Assembly: GCA_022495005.1 (NCBI GenBank) | Contig: JAGYXB010000101.1 | Coordinates: forward strand, 248,001-312,000 | Length of the DNA: 64,000 nt | DNA from: Rhyacophila brunnea | Lineage: Eukaryota > Arthropoda > Insecta > Trichoptera > Rhyacophilidae | Direction of reading: 5' to 3' | Shown: positions 53,847 to 64,000 of the stretch, in pieces | How the letters are laid out: every line of letters begins with the position of its first letter | Numbering within the stretch: position 1 is the stretch's first letter | Translations under genes and position numbers: made by a program | Notes under the pieces: model-generated | Told to the model about the DNA's origin: nothing | Database searches by the model: none | Seen by the model: only the letters and a program-made list of their open reading frames with translations

Positions 53847-55618
53847 CCCCACCGACGGGAAGAAAATTCGACGAGGATGCATTTTTGGACTCGCATTAAG
53901 ATTAATAGCATATTGTACATACTTTAAATAGTTTAATGAAATTCGCTCGTATTACAAACAAGAAGTGAAATATGGCTTCTTTTAAACCTCTAGGTACCTA
54001 TAGGTAGCCGAAATAATGAGGAATAGATACTATTGGTTTGCCATATTATAGGACACGCCTTTAGCTTTGCTAAATTCACACAGATGCGTACACATTTTCT
54101 GACAGTTCATAAAGCATTCGGGGCCATTCATTCATTGGTCGGCGTATTAGTATAATTTATATAGCATGCAGGCAATCAGGTATAGACTAATTATTATGGA
54201 GTGTTTTTCAGCCAATGAGGTTATGATGCAGGTTTGCCAAAACTGAAGTTGGGCAATGTTCGATTTTCTGTTGTAAAGGCGTCTCCATGAGCGCAGAAAA
54301 AAAATCAAAACTCACTGAGGCATACATTCACTATTTAAGGCCATTGGACCCGTTTTTTCCTGTCTTCTCGGAATCGCGGAAATGATAAGCATGTTTAAAA
54401 CGAATTGATACACAATAAACTCTTTATTTATTTAAAATCTAATAAATAGTATTCAACTAAAACGTTCTGTGTCATTAAAATTTTTCGAATCGCTTTACTT
54501 TTTAAAATTAATGACAAATAGTAAGTCCTGTTTTCGAAATTGGTCAAAACGACTGTCACGCCACAATGAATGTTGAACTTAATAATAGTTTTGCAGGTAT
54601 ATATTGTATGAGAGAAATGGGTAAAACAATACATTTCATTGATTAACTCACGTACTTTTTTTAATTTCAGAAAAATAAAGATTTTAAAGCTATTTTAGTT
54701 TGAGTATACATCAGCCAATTTTGAATGATTTTTTCTCACAAAATAATATATACTGCACAATAAAAATATTTTTTTATTATAATATAACATTTCCGTAATA
54801 CTATAAATAATAATTTATAATAAAAAAAAAAATAAAACCCCATAAATTCGGTACAATTAGTGACGCTATATTACCAAAACACGTCGTACATTTTCATGTA
54901 TTTAACCTGTTTTCAGACAATTTAGAAATATAATTATTTTGCAAAATTAACAAAAAGAGACCATTTGATCGATTAATCCATACAGTTTTTCTAATTTCTT
55001 ATTTCTAACGTTAGCACATACTACATGGTTAGTACGATCTGGAATTTCAACGGGTAAGGACGTCTTTTTTTTCCCAAAATTTAGTCCGAAGCAATATTAT
55101 TTGACTCATGGAAAAATGACCTCTACTCTCTTTGCAGTAACAATCAAATTGGCTAGTCGCAATTATTTGTATCGTTCTATTCCGAACACAGGACGCATGC
55201 CAGGTGTTATAATTTGTGTTGACTAAAATATCAAACATCATTATAGTACCACTGAATGTCAAACTGAAAAAAATGTAGTTTTATTATATTTATTATATTA
55301 TTTATTATCTTGTAATTGAAATGGTTGCAGCATGTGAGATATTGTAAGATAATTGAATCTAACAACCACGATGGCTACAAGGAAGTACTAAATGTATTCG
55401 TTCGGTGACCCATTTATAAAAAAAAAATATTTTGGTCTTGAGCAGTTTAGATAAAATATAGGTGGACTTTAATTGTTTTGATAAATATGTACCTACTTGG
55501 TTAGGCTTTTAGCGATTTGAAAAACTTTGCATGTACTTAATACAGTTTTTATGTACCTGGGTGGCCATGTTTTGTTATTTTCAAAGGGACGTACGTATCC
55601 AGGAGTATGTTTATTGGC

Positions 55619-55670
55619 ATTACCAAAATGCGTTTTCCGCTGTATCCGCTTTAACCGAACAGTACCGAAA
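55619..55670 (-). repeat. Fragment of the TACAGCGG foldback MITE
   Basis: CAAAATGCGTTTTCCGCTGT is followed by the complement of GTACTGTTCGGTTA. It matches both the arm and the immediate left flank of the copy at 35706. Confidence 0.6.
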
Positions 55671-56009
55671 ATTTAAAGTAAAATACGTTTTCGAATGCTG
55701 TCATCGTAATGGCCACTGAAACATGTGTCACAATTTTATTAATCGTTAAAATAATAATAAAAAAAGTCTTTTGTGGCACAAAATCACGTATATGTTTTAT
55801 GATATATGTATTTTTCAGATGGTTTGTGGTAAAATCTTTTTTTTCATACTGCCACAATTCAACTATTCATAATTAATTGTTTGTTAAATTTTTCATAGTG
55901 ATCTTTGACTAGGTAGGTGATAAAGTTTTTACCTTACTTTATTGTATTAATTTATTGTTAAGTGAGAATTAGCTGCTTTCGTTGTCAGTGTGTATTTGAT
56001 GAGTGCGCA

Positions 56010-56098
56010 TAGTGCCTGACGATGTCGAAAGGCGAAACCAGGATCGCATAAAACGACTAAAATGAAATAGTACAAAACTTAAATCCATTAGAATTTAA
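56010..56098 (+). repeat. GGCGAAACC dispersed repeat, copy 3
   Basis: GATGTCGAAAGGCGAAACCA followed by GAAATAGTACAAAACTTAAA matches 6174-6262. Confidence 0.55.
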
Positions 56099-57827
56099 TA
56101 TATTTAATGCCGAGTTGAATTGAATGGAATCACCTTAGGCATTTATTAGTAATTATTTAACACAAGTAAAAAATATAATGAGGTAAGAACCTAGTTCATT
56201 GAATAATAAAACAATATTACTCTTTACATCACAACTGACAAGATTTATATGAATTGTATATTGCCTGAACTCGTTGATCCTAGACTAACACGGTTGATGG
56301 ATATAAGAAACCCTCAATATAATAATTATATTAGATGCTATCAATAGAGAAGAAAAAAAATTTAAAAATAATAATTTATAATAGTTATTCTAATACATTA
56401 CATACCGTTAAGCCTGTACACTAATTAAAGAACCAATTATCAATTTTCTATACACTAATGTTCCGAAATCCTCCGCGGCGACCAAAACGTACTGCCGTCA
56501 AATACACGTTTTTATAATAATGGTTTCTTAAATCTTGATTGTTGCGTACTCGACAAATATTCATTGAATTGCTTTCTTTTATGAGTCATGTTTTTATAAT
56601 TCAATAAAAACGCAATAATAACAGACATCTTTTATGCCATCTTGTGAATGTTTTAAACTTATAATTTGTAATGTTAGCTCATGAAAAAATGAATAACTTT
56701 TGTATTCGTACACACCGATATATATAAATAATATACCAATTTGAAACCCTCAGAAACATACTTATGTATTAGATTTTTTTTTGAAAAATATTTGGACTGA
56801 ATTTGAACCTACAATATGATAGGTTCAAGAAAAGGTGTCACTTCACAAATTCAGCATATCAATAATATGAGGTTTTTATTTGGAGGTCTACTATTTTTAT
56901 TATTATAATTTATTCTACCTACCACAAAAATGTTTATAAAATATGTTAGAAAAAAAAATATTATTAATTCAACACTTTTAAAACCTCTGATTTCGTATCT
57001 ACTCCCGGAGACGCTGAGCGAAGCGATTTTTGTTTTTTTGCTTTGATATGCGCTGAAGCTTATGGCTAATTGTTGAGGCGCTTACGTCAAATTTGATTCT
57101 TACGAATGAACCCATAGGCCTTAAATACACATAAAAATTGAAAGAAAAAAAAATTGAAAAAGACTATTATGTCATGAAGCAATTCATCCATACCATTCGA
57201 TTTAGCTAAGAGAACTCTGTTACTTGCAAGTGGAATTTAAGAGAATTACATTGTAACGATTTGGTCGTTATCCATTTTTCTATCTAAATGAAATGAGGAT
57301 AACTCATTTTGTAAAAAGACTTATCAATACCGGTGCCCGATGCCGACTATTCAACAAAGTATCGATACTGCATCTTAACATGTGCGGCGTGCCTATGACG
57401 GACCAGTGACGTGCCGAGGTTGCTTAAAGAGATGCGGGATGCCTCTTCAAATCCTTGTAAGGAAATCTCGTCTGAGGGCAGTGGCGCCGCGCAAAAAAGC
57501 GAGATCAAAATTGTCGTTATTCAGCCTCGTTTTAATTCATGGAAACGATCAGTAGCATTTATACTTGGGTTTTAATTAGCTCTATATTTTACTCGAATAC
57601 CAATTATGTTTTTACATTTCAGACATCAATCATTGTGGTTATCGATATAATCAATGAAGTAGAAATATTTAAAGAAAATAGGCGTGTAATAAGCCTAAAA
57701 TATAGATATTTTGGGTAATCACCATCCACAGGGAATCATTTACTCGAAGTATGGTGATATTGTTGTTGACTATCTCGCAGGGCGAGTCAGGTATTCGGTG
57801 AAATGCCCTTCCATCCCTTAATATTGG

Positions 57828-57978
57828 CATTCTTTTGAACGTTGATACCCTGCGTATCTCGATTGCGCCCCGGTGGAAACCTCATTGCGTCATGATCACG
57901 TGTGCAATTGCGGGGCATTGTTGGATTACCTGGGGCGATATGGTCTGAGTTCTCAAAGAAAAGCTGGAAGACATAGAT
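57828..57978 (+). pseudogene. Retroelement ORF fragment with CxCG…HGLS-type motif, frameshifted
   Basis: One frame gives VDTLRISIAPR. After a frame change the next gives ETSLRHDHVCNCGALLDYLG followed by RYGLSSQRKAGRHRS. The arrangement TLR.S.A.R….H.C.CG..VD..G.HGLSC…AGR..RH is a motif I know from reverse-transcriptase-containing element proteins in insects and cnidarians, where it follows the RT. I cannot assign the clade. The Cys after HGLS is Ser here and the frame is broken, so it is dead. A hAT MITE was later inserted directly after it. Confidence 0.5.
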
Positions 57979-57987
57979 CTACTAAAT

Positions 57988-58400
57988 CAGCAGTCCCCAA
58001 CCTTTTGGACTTTGCGGACCACTACCACATATTTTTTCCACACTTTAAAACTCGATAGAGGTGCACAAAAGATTAATTACAGGCAAACAAAAGGGTAATC
58101 AGTGTACCCTTTGTTGCTGCTTGTTTGAAACAAGCTGTTGGATTCTTGGATTTATTGATCCAATGACGTTACTGCGACACGGAGAGCCGTTTGTATTTCA
58201 AGCCGACTTATTTTTAAGCCATTTTATTGTATCCCGAACAGCAAACTTTATTCAATTTATTTCTTCTTTAACACATTGAATATGGTCTGACGACGTAATA
58301 AGGCTAAAATTTTATTAATAAATACGAAAATTGCAAATATATTCAAATTACTCTGCGGACCACCTAAATTTTTTCACGGACCACCGGTTGGGGACCGCTG
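57988..58400. mobile_element. CAGCAGTCCCCAACC hAT element
   Basis: The ends are CAGCAGTCCCCAACCTTTTG and CACCGGTTGGGGACCGCTG. An exact 8-bp duplication, TACTAAAT, is at 57980-57987 and 58401-58408. TGCGGACCAC repeats near both ends, a terminus type common in animal hATs. The 72-codon frame inside (58061-58279) has no recognised domain. Confidence 0.88.
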
Positions 58401-58408
58401 TACTAAAT

Positions 58409-58927
58409 AATGTTGGTTCATTAGAACAAAAACCTATAGGCTTGTAAAATGAATGCAAGATATTTTTATGGCATGTGAATTTTTCTATGAATGTTCGGCA
58501 ATGCAATTAAATCATTAGTTTTAGTTACGTTTTATTAACGTCACTTTCATAGCTACTACCTAGGCTCCTCTATCTATCTTCACAGAAATAGAGTTTCTTC
58601 GATATTTTTTTATAAGATAGATTTTCTCATATTTGTATACATACATATTACGTAATAGTATTATTAATTTCGTATTATATGAACGCAATGTGTGAAAATT
58701 AAAAGGGCCCTCATATCGCACCTTGCCCATACAATCTTAGCATGCCCGAGTCCATATGCAGATAAATACATATTATGAAAGTGGTTGAAAAACCAAAATT
58801 TCGATTTGGTTAAATTCGCCTATCTACATCATTGTTGTTCTATTCGTACGCGCTTACAGCTCTGCTACAAGATGCTTATTGTAAAAACACATGGTGTGTA
58901 GTTAAAAAAATCAACAATTTTACTGAT
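58409..58927. other. AT-rich stretch without a recognised feature
   Basis: Nothing recognisable on either strand. Confidence 0.4.
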
Positions 58928-59038
58928 TTCACCACGTTTTTATTAGCTAGTATTCTTGTTTGTCCAAGATTTGTATTGGAAGATTGAAGATTTTTAACTA
59001 ACTTCCCGACTAGCTAGACATTTGAAACTTTTAGAATA

Positions 59039-59429
59039 TCGTCGTTGTTTTGCAAAAAGGGCGAATCAACCATTTTGGCGAAATCGAGATTTTAATGAAA
59101 ATACAATAATGTGTACGCCACTAGCTTTGTTGTGTAAAAACGGCGAATTTGTATCTCCACAGGAAAGTACTTAAAAACGATAATCGACTAAAATTAAATT
59201 AATTAAAATTACGAAATAAAAAGCGAATGTGACATATTAGGCCTTTTAAAATACTATATAATAACACCTATTATAGTGACAGTATTCTTTCTAAGCTTTA
59301 TTATAAACTTCTTAGATAGGTATTTATAATCATCTATAGGTAAAAAACAAATAAATGTCAAAAGTTAAAAATCCTCCTCCTGTAAAGTAGCATTTTGGTT
59401 AATTCGCCCTTTTTACAAAACATCGACGA
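59039..59429. mobile_element. TCGTCGTTG-ended TA-target element
   Basis: The ends are TCGTCGTTGTTTTGCAAAAA and TTTTTACAAAACATCGACGA, then GGGCGAAT and ATTCGCCC just inside. TA is duplicated at 59037-59038 and 59430-59431. Copies b and c show the empty TTAGAATATATCAG site. It is 391 bp and noncoding; Tc1/mariner-like by its TA target. Confidence 0.88.
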
Positions 59430-59719
59430 TATATCAGAACACGGCGACAATGCATTCTTTTAATAATTTCAGCCATTTTTAAGCAGAATTGAATTCATTA
59501 TCAGTTAATTCTGTTTTGTATAGAAAGTTATTATTTTTGGTTGCTAAGGGGGTCCTAGCAACTAAATTATTAATATATACGTGCGTTACTATGGAAATCA
59601 ATATGAAATGTCAAAATGACATTTCAGTATTCTATATTTATTTATTCAGTATTTCTATCAAGTACAATAATTTTTTTTTATTATTAATACATAGAATTGT
59701 CAAGTTTATATGATTCAAC

Positions 59720-60012
59720 CAATGACATTATTAATGGACAACGCACTCAATACAGTCGATAGCAAGTAAATTCGCGCATAGCACATAGCATATTCGCACG
59801 TGTATAAGTAAACGTCACGCAATTTGCATTATGCGATATCACGCATCGGGAATTTATAGCAATATCACCTTTATTGTAATGGCGTTAGAACAGTGTTTCC
59901 AGTGTCAATGTTCATTTGAGCGAACCCGTTCGAAGCGAACCATTCGGCAGACCCGACAAAAAAGTGGGTGTCATTATTTTTTCCAGATGATTTGTCCATA
60001 TTAATGTCATTG
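59720..60012. mobile_element. CAATGACATTATTAATGGAC hAT-like MITE
   Basis: The ends are CAATGACATTATTAATGGAC and GTCCATATTAATGTCATTG. An exact 8-bp duplication, GATTCAAC, is at 59712-59719 and 60013-60020. The empty site is present in paralogous copies (GATTCAACAGAAAA complement in copies a, d and e). It has no coding capacity. Confidence 0.87.
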
Positions 60013-60169
60013 GATTCAACAGAAAATTTAAAAACGTGGTATATAAATAGTTCTTTTTATCTTGTAATTATTTGTCAGTTGTCTTTGACCCTTTCAACAT
60101 AACTTATGTGGCATGATTCATGATTCTCATCTGTATATCAATGGTATTGGGCGTATATTCTTCTTCGAT

Positions 60170-60605
60170 GGCGCTACAGCTCAAGTCGAGCCATGGCCTC
60201 CTCCACCGCCGTCCTCCAGCCGGAACGGTCCTCCGCACGTCTTTTCCAGTTCATGATTTTTAGCAGCTGGTTGCCATCTTTTGTAATGTTGTCACCCCAT
60301 CGTGTGCGTGGCTTTCCCACTGGCCTTTTCCCCCTGGGTTTCCTTCGAGGATCTTCTTCGGTATCCGTGACTCAGGCATGCGCTGGACATGGCCTGCCCA
60401 GTTTAGCCTCTGGAGTTTTATGAAGGTGGAGAATTTTGAATCTTGGTATAAGCGGTATAGTTCCGTGTTGTACCTACTTCTCCACTCCCCACCATCATTC
60501 ATCGGTCCGTATATCCGCCTCAGGATCTTTCTCTCAAAGAAATCCACCATTTCAGCTGCTTTTTGGTTGAGGATTCGTAACAGTTGGGTTTTTACAAGGT
60601 GGGTT
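60170..60605 (-). pseudogene. Non-LTR retrotransposon ORF2 C-terminal region, decayed
   Basis: Read on the minus strand: MVDFFERKILRRIYGPMND, GGEWRSRYNTELYRLYQDSK, FSTFIKLQRLNWAGHVQRMP, ESRIPKKILEGNPGGKGQWE. This is the conserved tail downstream of RT in a widespread insect endonuclease/reverse-transcriptase family (FERKILRRIYGP…W..R.N.EL..L……K..RL.W.GHV.RM…R.PKK). After a frame change it ends with RRWRRPWLDL-type residues, paralleling the plus-strand fragment at 11708-11820. RT and endonuclease are absent. Confidence 0.85.
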
Positions 60606-61069
60606 TGTTAACCCCACGCTCAACCCCCTTTTCGGAGGGCCATTTCTTCCTTCTCCATTAGTCCCGACTACACCTTCCACCAGGGTTGACTACCTGATCG
60701 TAGGTGTATATAATATTAATAATATAAATGGACATCTCCTCGTATTCTACGCCACTGCATAAAACCACTCTCAGTCACTCACAACATATCAAACCTCACC
60801 CCCCGGCGTTTACTCGTACAAATTCCACGCTATATGGCGTGCTATAATAGTGCTTGGTCGCCTTTCACTCACTCTCATCGATTTTCTTTCGAGAGTGAGA
60901 GGGACGGGGGCCAGGAGGCAATCTTGAATGTCCATTGTCTCTGGACCGGTCTTCGTGGATAGACTTGACAGTCATATTGATGTTTAACTGCCAGAAGGGT
61001 CTACTTGCATATTGGCAAGTTTGATTTTAATTTTAATTGTTTAGAGTGTGTATACTTTCGACGTTACAT
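60606..61069. other. Moderately GC-rich stretch without a recognised gene
   Basis: 60600-60700 (CCCCACGCTCAACCCCCTTT…) probably belongs to the adjacent retroelement. 60880-60930 has a GAGAGTGAGAGGGACGGGGG purine run. No frame was recognised. Confidence 0.3.
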
Positions 61070-61071
61070 AT

Positions 61072-61585
61072 CGTCGCCCCAAAAGCAAAAGGGCACATGT
61101 GCAATTTTGACGGTTTTGAGTTATGAATGCAGTTTTCTTCGTAATTTTTTTCTCTACATTATGGGCAAAACGGCATTTGTGAAGCAAAACCAACAAAGGT
61201 AACATGTACACGATTTTAGGAACTATGTGCAATGTTTACAAAAATAGTATAGGAAAAAGGTAACAAGTGTAATTAGGAAGATCACAATAAGCGTAAAGTG
61301 GACGCTCGCAAATCAAAAGATGAAGATAAAGCTATTCATAAATGCATATAGGAAAAAGGTAACATGTGACTTAAAACCTCTTAAAAATCAAAAATTGAAA
61401 AATTATAAAAAAAATAAAATTATGCATTTAAATCTTGAGCAATTAGGTCACATGTGTTCCAAATTTCATTTCAAAATATTAAGTAATAACCTCTCCACGA
61501 TTTTTTTCACTCCAAAAACACTTAAAATGCGTTTTTCTCAAAACTCAATTTATGCACAAGTGCCCTTTTGCTTTTGGGCCGACGA
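61072..61585. mobile_element. TCGTCGCC-ended TA-target element, copy 2
   Basis: The ends are TCGTCGCCCCAAAAGCAAAA and CCTTTTGCTTTTGGGCCGACGA, with TA flanks. It is collinear with 40329-41027 but lacks about 185 bp from the middle. The plus frame at 61320-61703 runs out of the right end and is not convincing as a gene. Confidence 0.85.
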
Positions 61586-63284
61586 TATTATATTATATAA
61601 AAAAATGAAGTATAATTGTCACCTTTTTTATGTTTCCTATCCTTGTTTTCGTATCAATAGTGCGATACATGAGTTATATAATATGGACAAGATTCAGTAT
61701 TGAAGATGCGAGCACCTTCTTTCACTTTCAACCTTATAAAAAGCGAGTTTGATATTTTGCACAAAGTCAGCTGTTGTACGAATGATAATTCGCCGTAACC
61801 ATCAAACCGATTCACAAAAGACAGAAAATCAATCAAGCAGAATGAAATTTTCAATGGTCAGCATGCCGTAATTGATAATTTATATGAATTTAAAAAAAAT
61901 AGCATTGGCGGCATTGATCAATTATGTTCTTTTTACTTAGATTAAATTAGAGAATTGGACATGAATTCAAATTGAACCATTGAATGCTTCCGGTTTGTTA
62001 AATACAGTAGCTTTCTATATATGTATAGTATGATATTAAAGCCATTTCTTAACTCATTTTAACAGCATAATATCACACTCGCTTCGGTCATTAGTTTTTT
62101 TTAATGCACCTGGGAAGATGCACGGAGACTGGTGATGCGACAAGGTTTCTTGGAGGCACCGTGTGATGTCCATATGCTCCAAATGATGAACGGATATGGT
62201 CAAAAAAGAATAATAGTTTTATTAATAATATTCTTCTCCGAGTCCTTGCCTCATTACCAAGAGTCGTGGTCTTCATTATCGGTTCCTATTCTGCACACAA
62301 TTTTCTTTCAGTTTACCATTCACCCAAATGAGTGAATTGTCGATACTAATAACCACCCCGGTCGTATACTTGATTTGATTGGTCCGATGTACGGTTATTC
62401 TTCCTATTTTATCGTTTATGGCTGCCAATCATGATCAGTCTCTCCAACCTGTCGCCCCCTCCCCACTCCTTCAGGTCATTTGACATGAGATGGTTTGAGA
62501 ATCTGCTTTTTATTCGCACATTTTCAAGGATAGATCGCTTGGTAGTTATTTCAGCATCTTAAAAGCATTGTCCGCTGCTTTGTGGACCATGTTTCCACCG
62601 CATAAAGACAATAAAAACGGTAATGTAACAAAGTTAAAGTTTCAGTATAATTGTAGAATAAAAATAGTACAACGATTCCAAAAATGTCGCTTACCTCCGT
62701 ATGGCATACAGATTATTTCGATAAAATTATGAACTTGTTATTCCGATGTCGAAATTTCAGAAAAATAAATGTAATAAAACAATAATTCGGAATTTGAAAC
62801 TAATAACGATGGAGGTTGTGACTCGTATCATACGAGGGTTGTACTATTTTAATGTGACATAGGTACAAGTATTATCTAACCTGCCTGCCTGTCATAGTGA
62901 TGTGGGGATGGACGGCAATGCTACTTATTAAATTCTCTGTTGCCCATCACTATTTATTTTGAGTATGTATGTTCCATTTTTAAATTTGACATTGGAATTT
63001 TTAACAGGTTTTTTTTCAGATTAAGATAATGTACCTAAACAGATCTAAAACTTGATTACTAAGTAAGCACTCAGTGAGTACCTACGCTGCGTGAGTTACA
63101 AAGAGATCCGGCCTAAAAAAACTCATTTTGTTTTAGTTTATCTAATCAATGGGTGTTTCTGGACTGGATCCACGGCACGGCATTGATGATTTTTCTTCCC
63201 TTCCCTCATTTAGAGCACAATGGAGGTTTTACTTCTATACCATATTTTTTGTGAGCCGGACGTTCAATCCACATTATGCTACTA
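61586..63284. other. Gene-poor stretch
   Basis: No window-wide repeat or recognisable coding sequence. The short frames near 62100-62335 on both strands overlap and lack known motifs. 62390-62480 is somewhat GC-richer (CCAACCTGTCGCCCCCTCCC). Confidence 0.4.
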
Positions 63285-63840
63285 TAATGCCAGCGCTCCA
63301 TTGGCGAGCCAAAAGTCCGAGGACAATAAATCGTCTGATTTGTCTATGCCCTGCAACTGCTCAACGAACGAATAAAAAAGTCGAGCTGTCAAAAGTCAAA
63401 AGTTGCGATTATCGTAATGTCTTCCGATAATTCTATAATTTTGTGTTATTTATATGTAGACTTGCATAAAATAATATAGCAGTGAAAACAACACAAGTTT
63501 TACATTTTATTTTATGAATTTCATAAATACAAATAAAAAAATAATTGGTAAATCTCTCATTTTCTAATGTGTACATTAACACATTAATCAATGAAAATGT
63601 TTAAAACAATAACAGTTTTTTTTGCGGTCCGAATAATTGCGTATTAATGTCAAAACGAATTTGCATAGCGATCGACGGACGAAGTCTGGCAACTCGGAGG
63701 GTAAAATATCAAACATGTTTGAAATCCAACGAGCCTGGTCTGCGGATTAAAAAGTCCGCAGACCTGGGGTGCTCCACGCGAAAAAAAAGTCCGAAGACTG
63801 TAAATCGTCTGACTTGCGTGCCAATGGAGCGCCGGCATAA
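63285..63840. mobile_element. TATAATGCCRGCGCTCCATTGG TIR element
   Basis: The left end ATAATGCCAGCGCTCCATTG and right end (inverted) TTATGCCGGCGCTCCATTGG match over about 22 bp. AAGTCCGA and AAATCGTCTGA blocks lie next to both. The element is 556 bp with no recognised frame. A CCGCAGACC/AGTCCGCAGAC duplication lies near 63735-63765. Confidence 0.65.
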
Positions 63841-63862
63841 TCAGCTGTCGACATACCTATAG

Positions 63863-64000
63863 CAGTGGCGAGGGGCGGAGGTAAGCTGTTAAGATTCGAC
63901 ATACATAGTACACACTAAACTTTGTCAGTCATACTTATTTGTTTTCATTAAACTAAGAATACACTTTGCAAATGGTGCTGTTTAGTTTTTAAATTCCAAT
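63863..64000 (+). mobile_element. CAGTGGCGAAGG hAT-like element, copy 5 (runs off the window)
   Basis: It starts CAGTGGCGAGGGGCGGAGG and contains GATTCGACATACATAGTACA and CACTAAACTTTGTCAGTCAT, as in 27101 and 48231. The right end and duplication lie beyond the window. Confidence 0.8.

Larger units (their letters stand above)
53860..57820. other. Long gene-poor stretch
   Basis: Nearly 4 kb of AT-rich DNA with only minor features: a fragment of the TACAGCGG MITE arm (55619-55670), a dispersed repeat (56010-56098), and possible hAT-type ends (CAGTGACGTGCCGAGG near 57405 and CAGTGGCGCCGCGC near 57480). No frame above about 72 codons has recognisable content. Confidence 0.4.
58928..60073 (-). repeat. 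ACGTTGTAA-ended interspersed element, copy g (with two insertions)
   Basis: An inverted member from CCACGTTTTTATTAGCTAG to TTTTTATCTTGTAATTATTT. It is split by a TA-target element (59039-59429) and a hAT-like MITE (59720-60012). Removing both restores a copy collinear with b and c. Confidence 0.85.

Noticed and set aside
61320..61703. 127-codon plus frame
   Set aside because: It begins in a noncoding TA-target element and crosses its right TIR into flanking DNA. The homologous copy at 40329 does not keep it open.
1..64000. CRISPR arrays, bacterial operons, integrons or phage genes
   Set aside because: No spaced short direct repeats, no tightly packed frames, no ribosome-binding sites; all signals are those of animal nuclear DNA.

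Overview
The window looks like AT-rich, gene-poor nuclear DNA from an insect genome. The evidence is the composition, TTAGG/CCTAA-type telomere-like repeats (35754-35790), tRNA-derived SINEs, Pol III boxes, spliceosomal-type donor sites, and dense 8-bp-TSD hAT, TTAA-target and TA-target transposons. The frequent taggtacctac-type motifs and the mix of TE families would suit an aphid-like hemipteran (a lepidopteran is the alternative), but no host gene fixes the taxon. There are no bacterial features: no operons, ribosome binding sites, IS elements or CRISPR array.

I find no intact host protein-coding gene. The only long open frame is the 3' part of a 5'-truncated non-LTR retrotransposon (16196-18196: end of the reverse transcriptase, RNase H, terminal zinc motif), bounded by a 13-bp target-site duplication. 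Other coding traces are decayed transposase or reverse-transcriptase fragments (11.7, 21.4, 31.8, 33.1, 38.3, 39.7, 46.3, 47.9, 57.9 and 60.4 kb) and one possible first exon of a THAP-domain protein (49.4 kb).

Layout. 0-8 kb: SINEs in and beside older repeats, a perfect 59-bp-TIR MITE, and a three-level nest of hAT-like and TTAA elements (6.5-7.8 kb). 8-16 kb: a TTAA element with a hAT-like insert, a TACTGCC-ended MITE, a CRE-carrying MITE, and two decayed hAT-like elements. 16-18.4 kb: the retrotransposon. 18.5-31 kb: more copies of the same families, mostly inverted, ending in a small GC-rich promoter-like island with RFX X-box-like sites (30.9-31.1 kb). 31-37 kb: a run of hAT elements, two keeping transposase remnants. 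37-46.6 kb: the deepest nests, including a 1.37-kb near-complete palindrome inside a hAT element inside another hAT-like element. 46.9-64 kb: more hAT MITEs, a tRNA-like element, a palindrome nested in its own family, a repeat copy carrying two independent insertions with recognisable empty sites, and a long quiet stretch (53.9-57.8 kb).

Nothing here resembles a cooperating gene system. The interest lies in transposition history: at least 17 insertions with 8-bp duplications (12 exact, 5 with one mismatch), about ten families with multiple copies, and nests whose duplications give an unambiguous order of events. All calls are by eye; no alignment, folding or database search was run.
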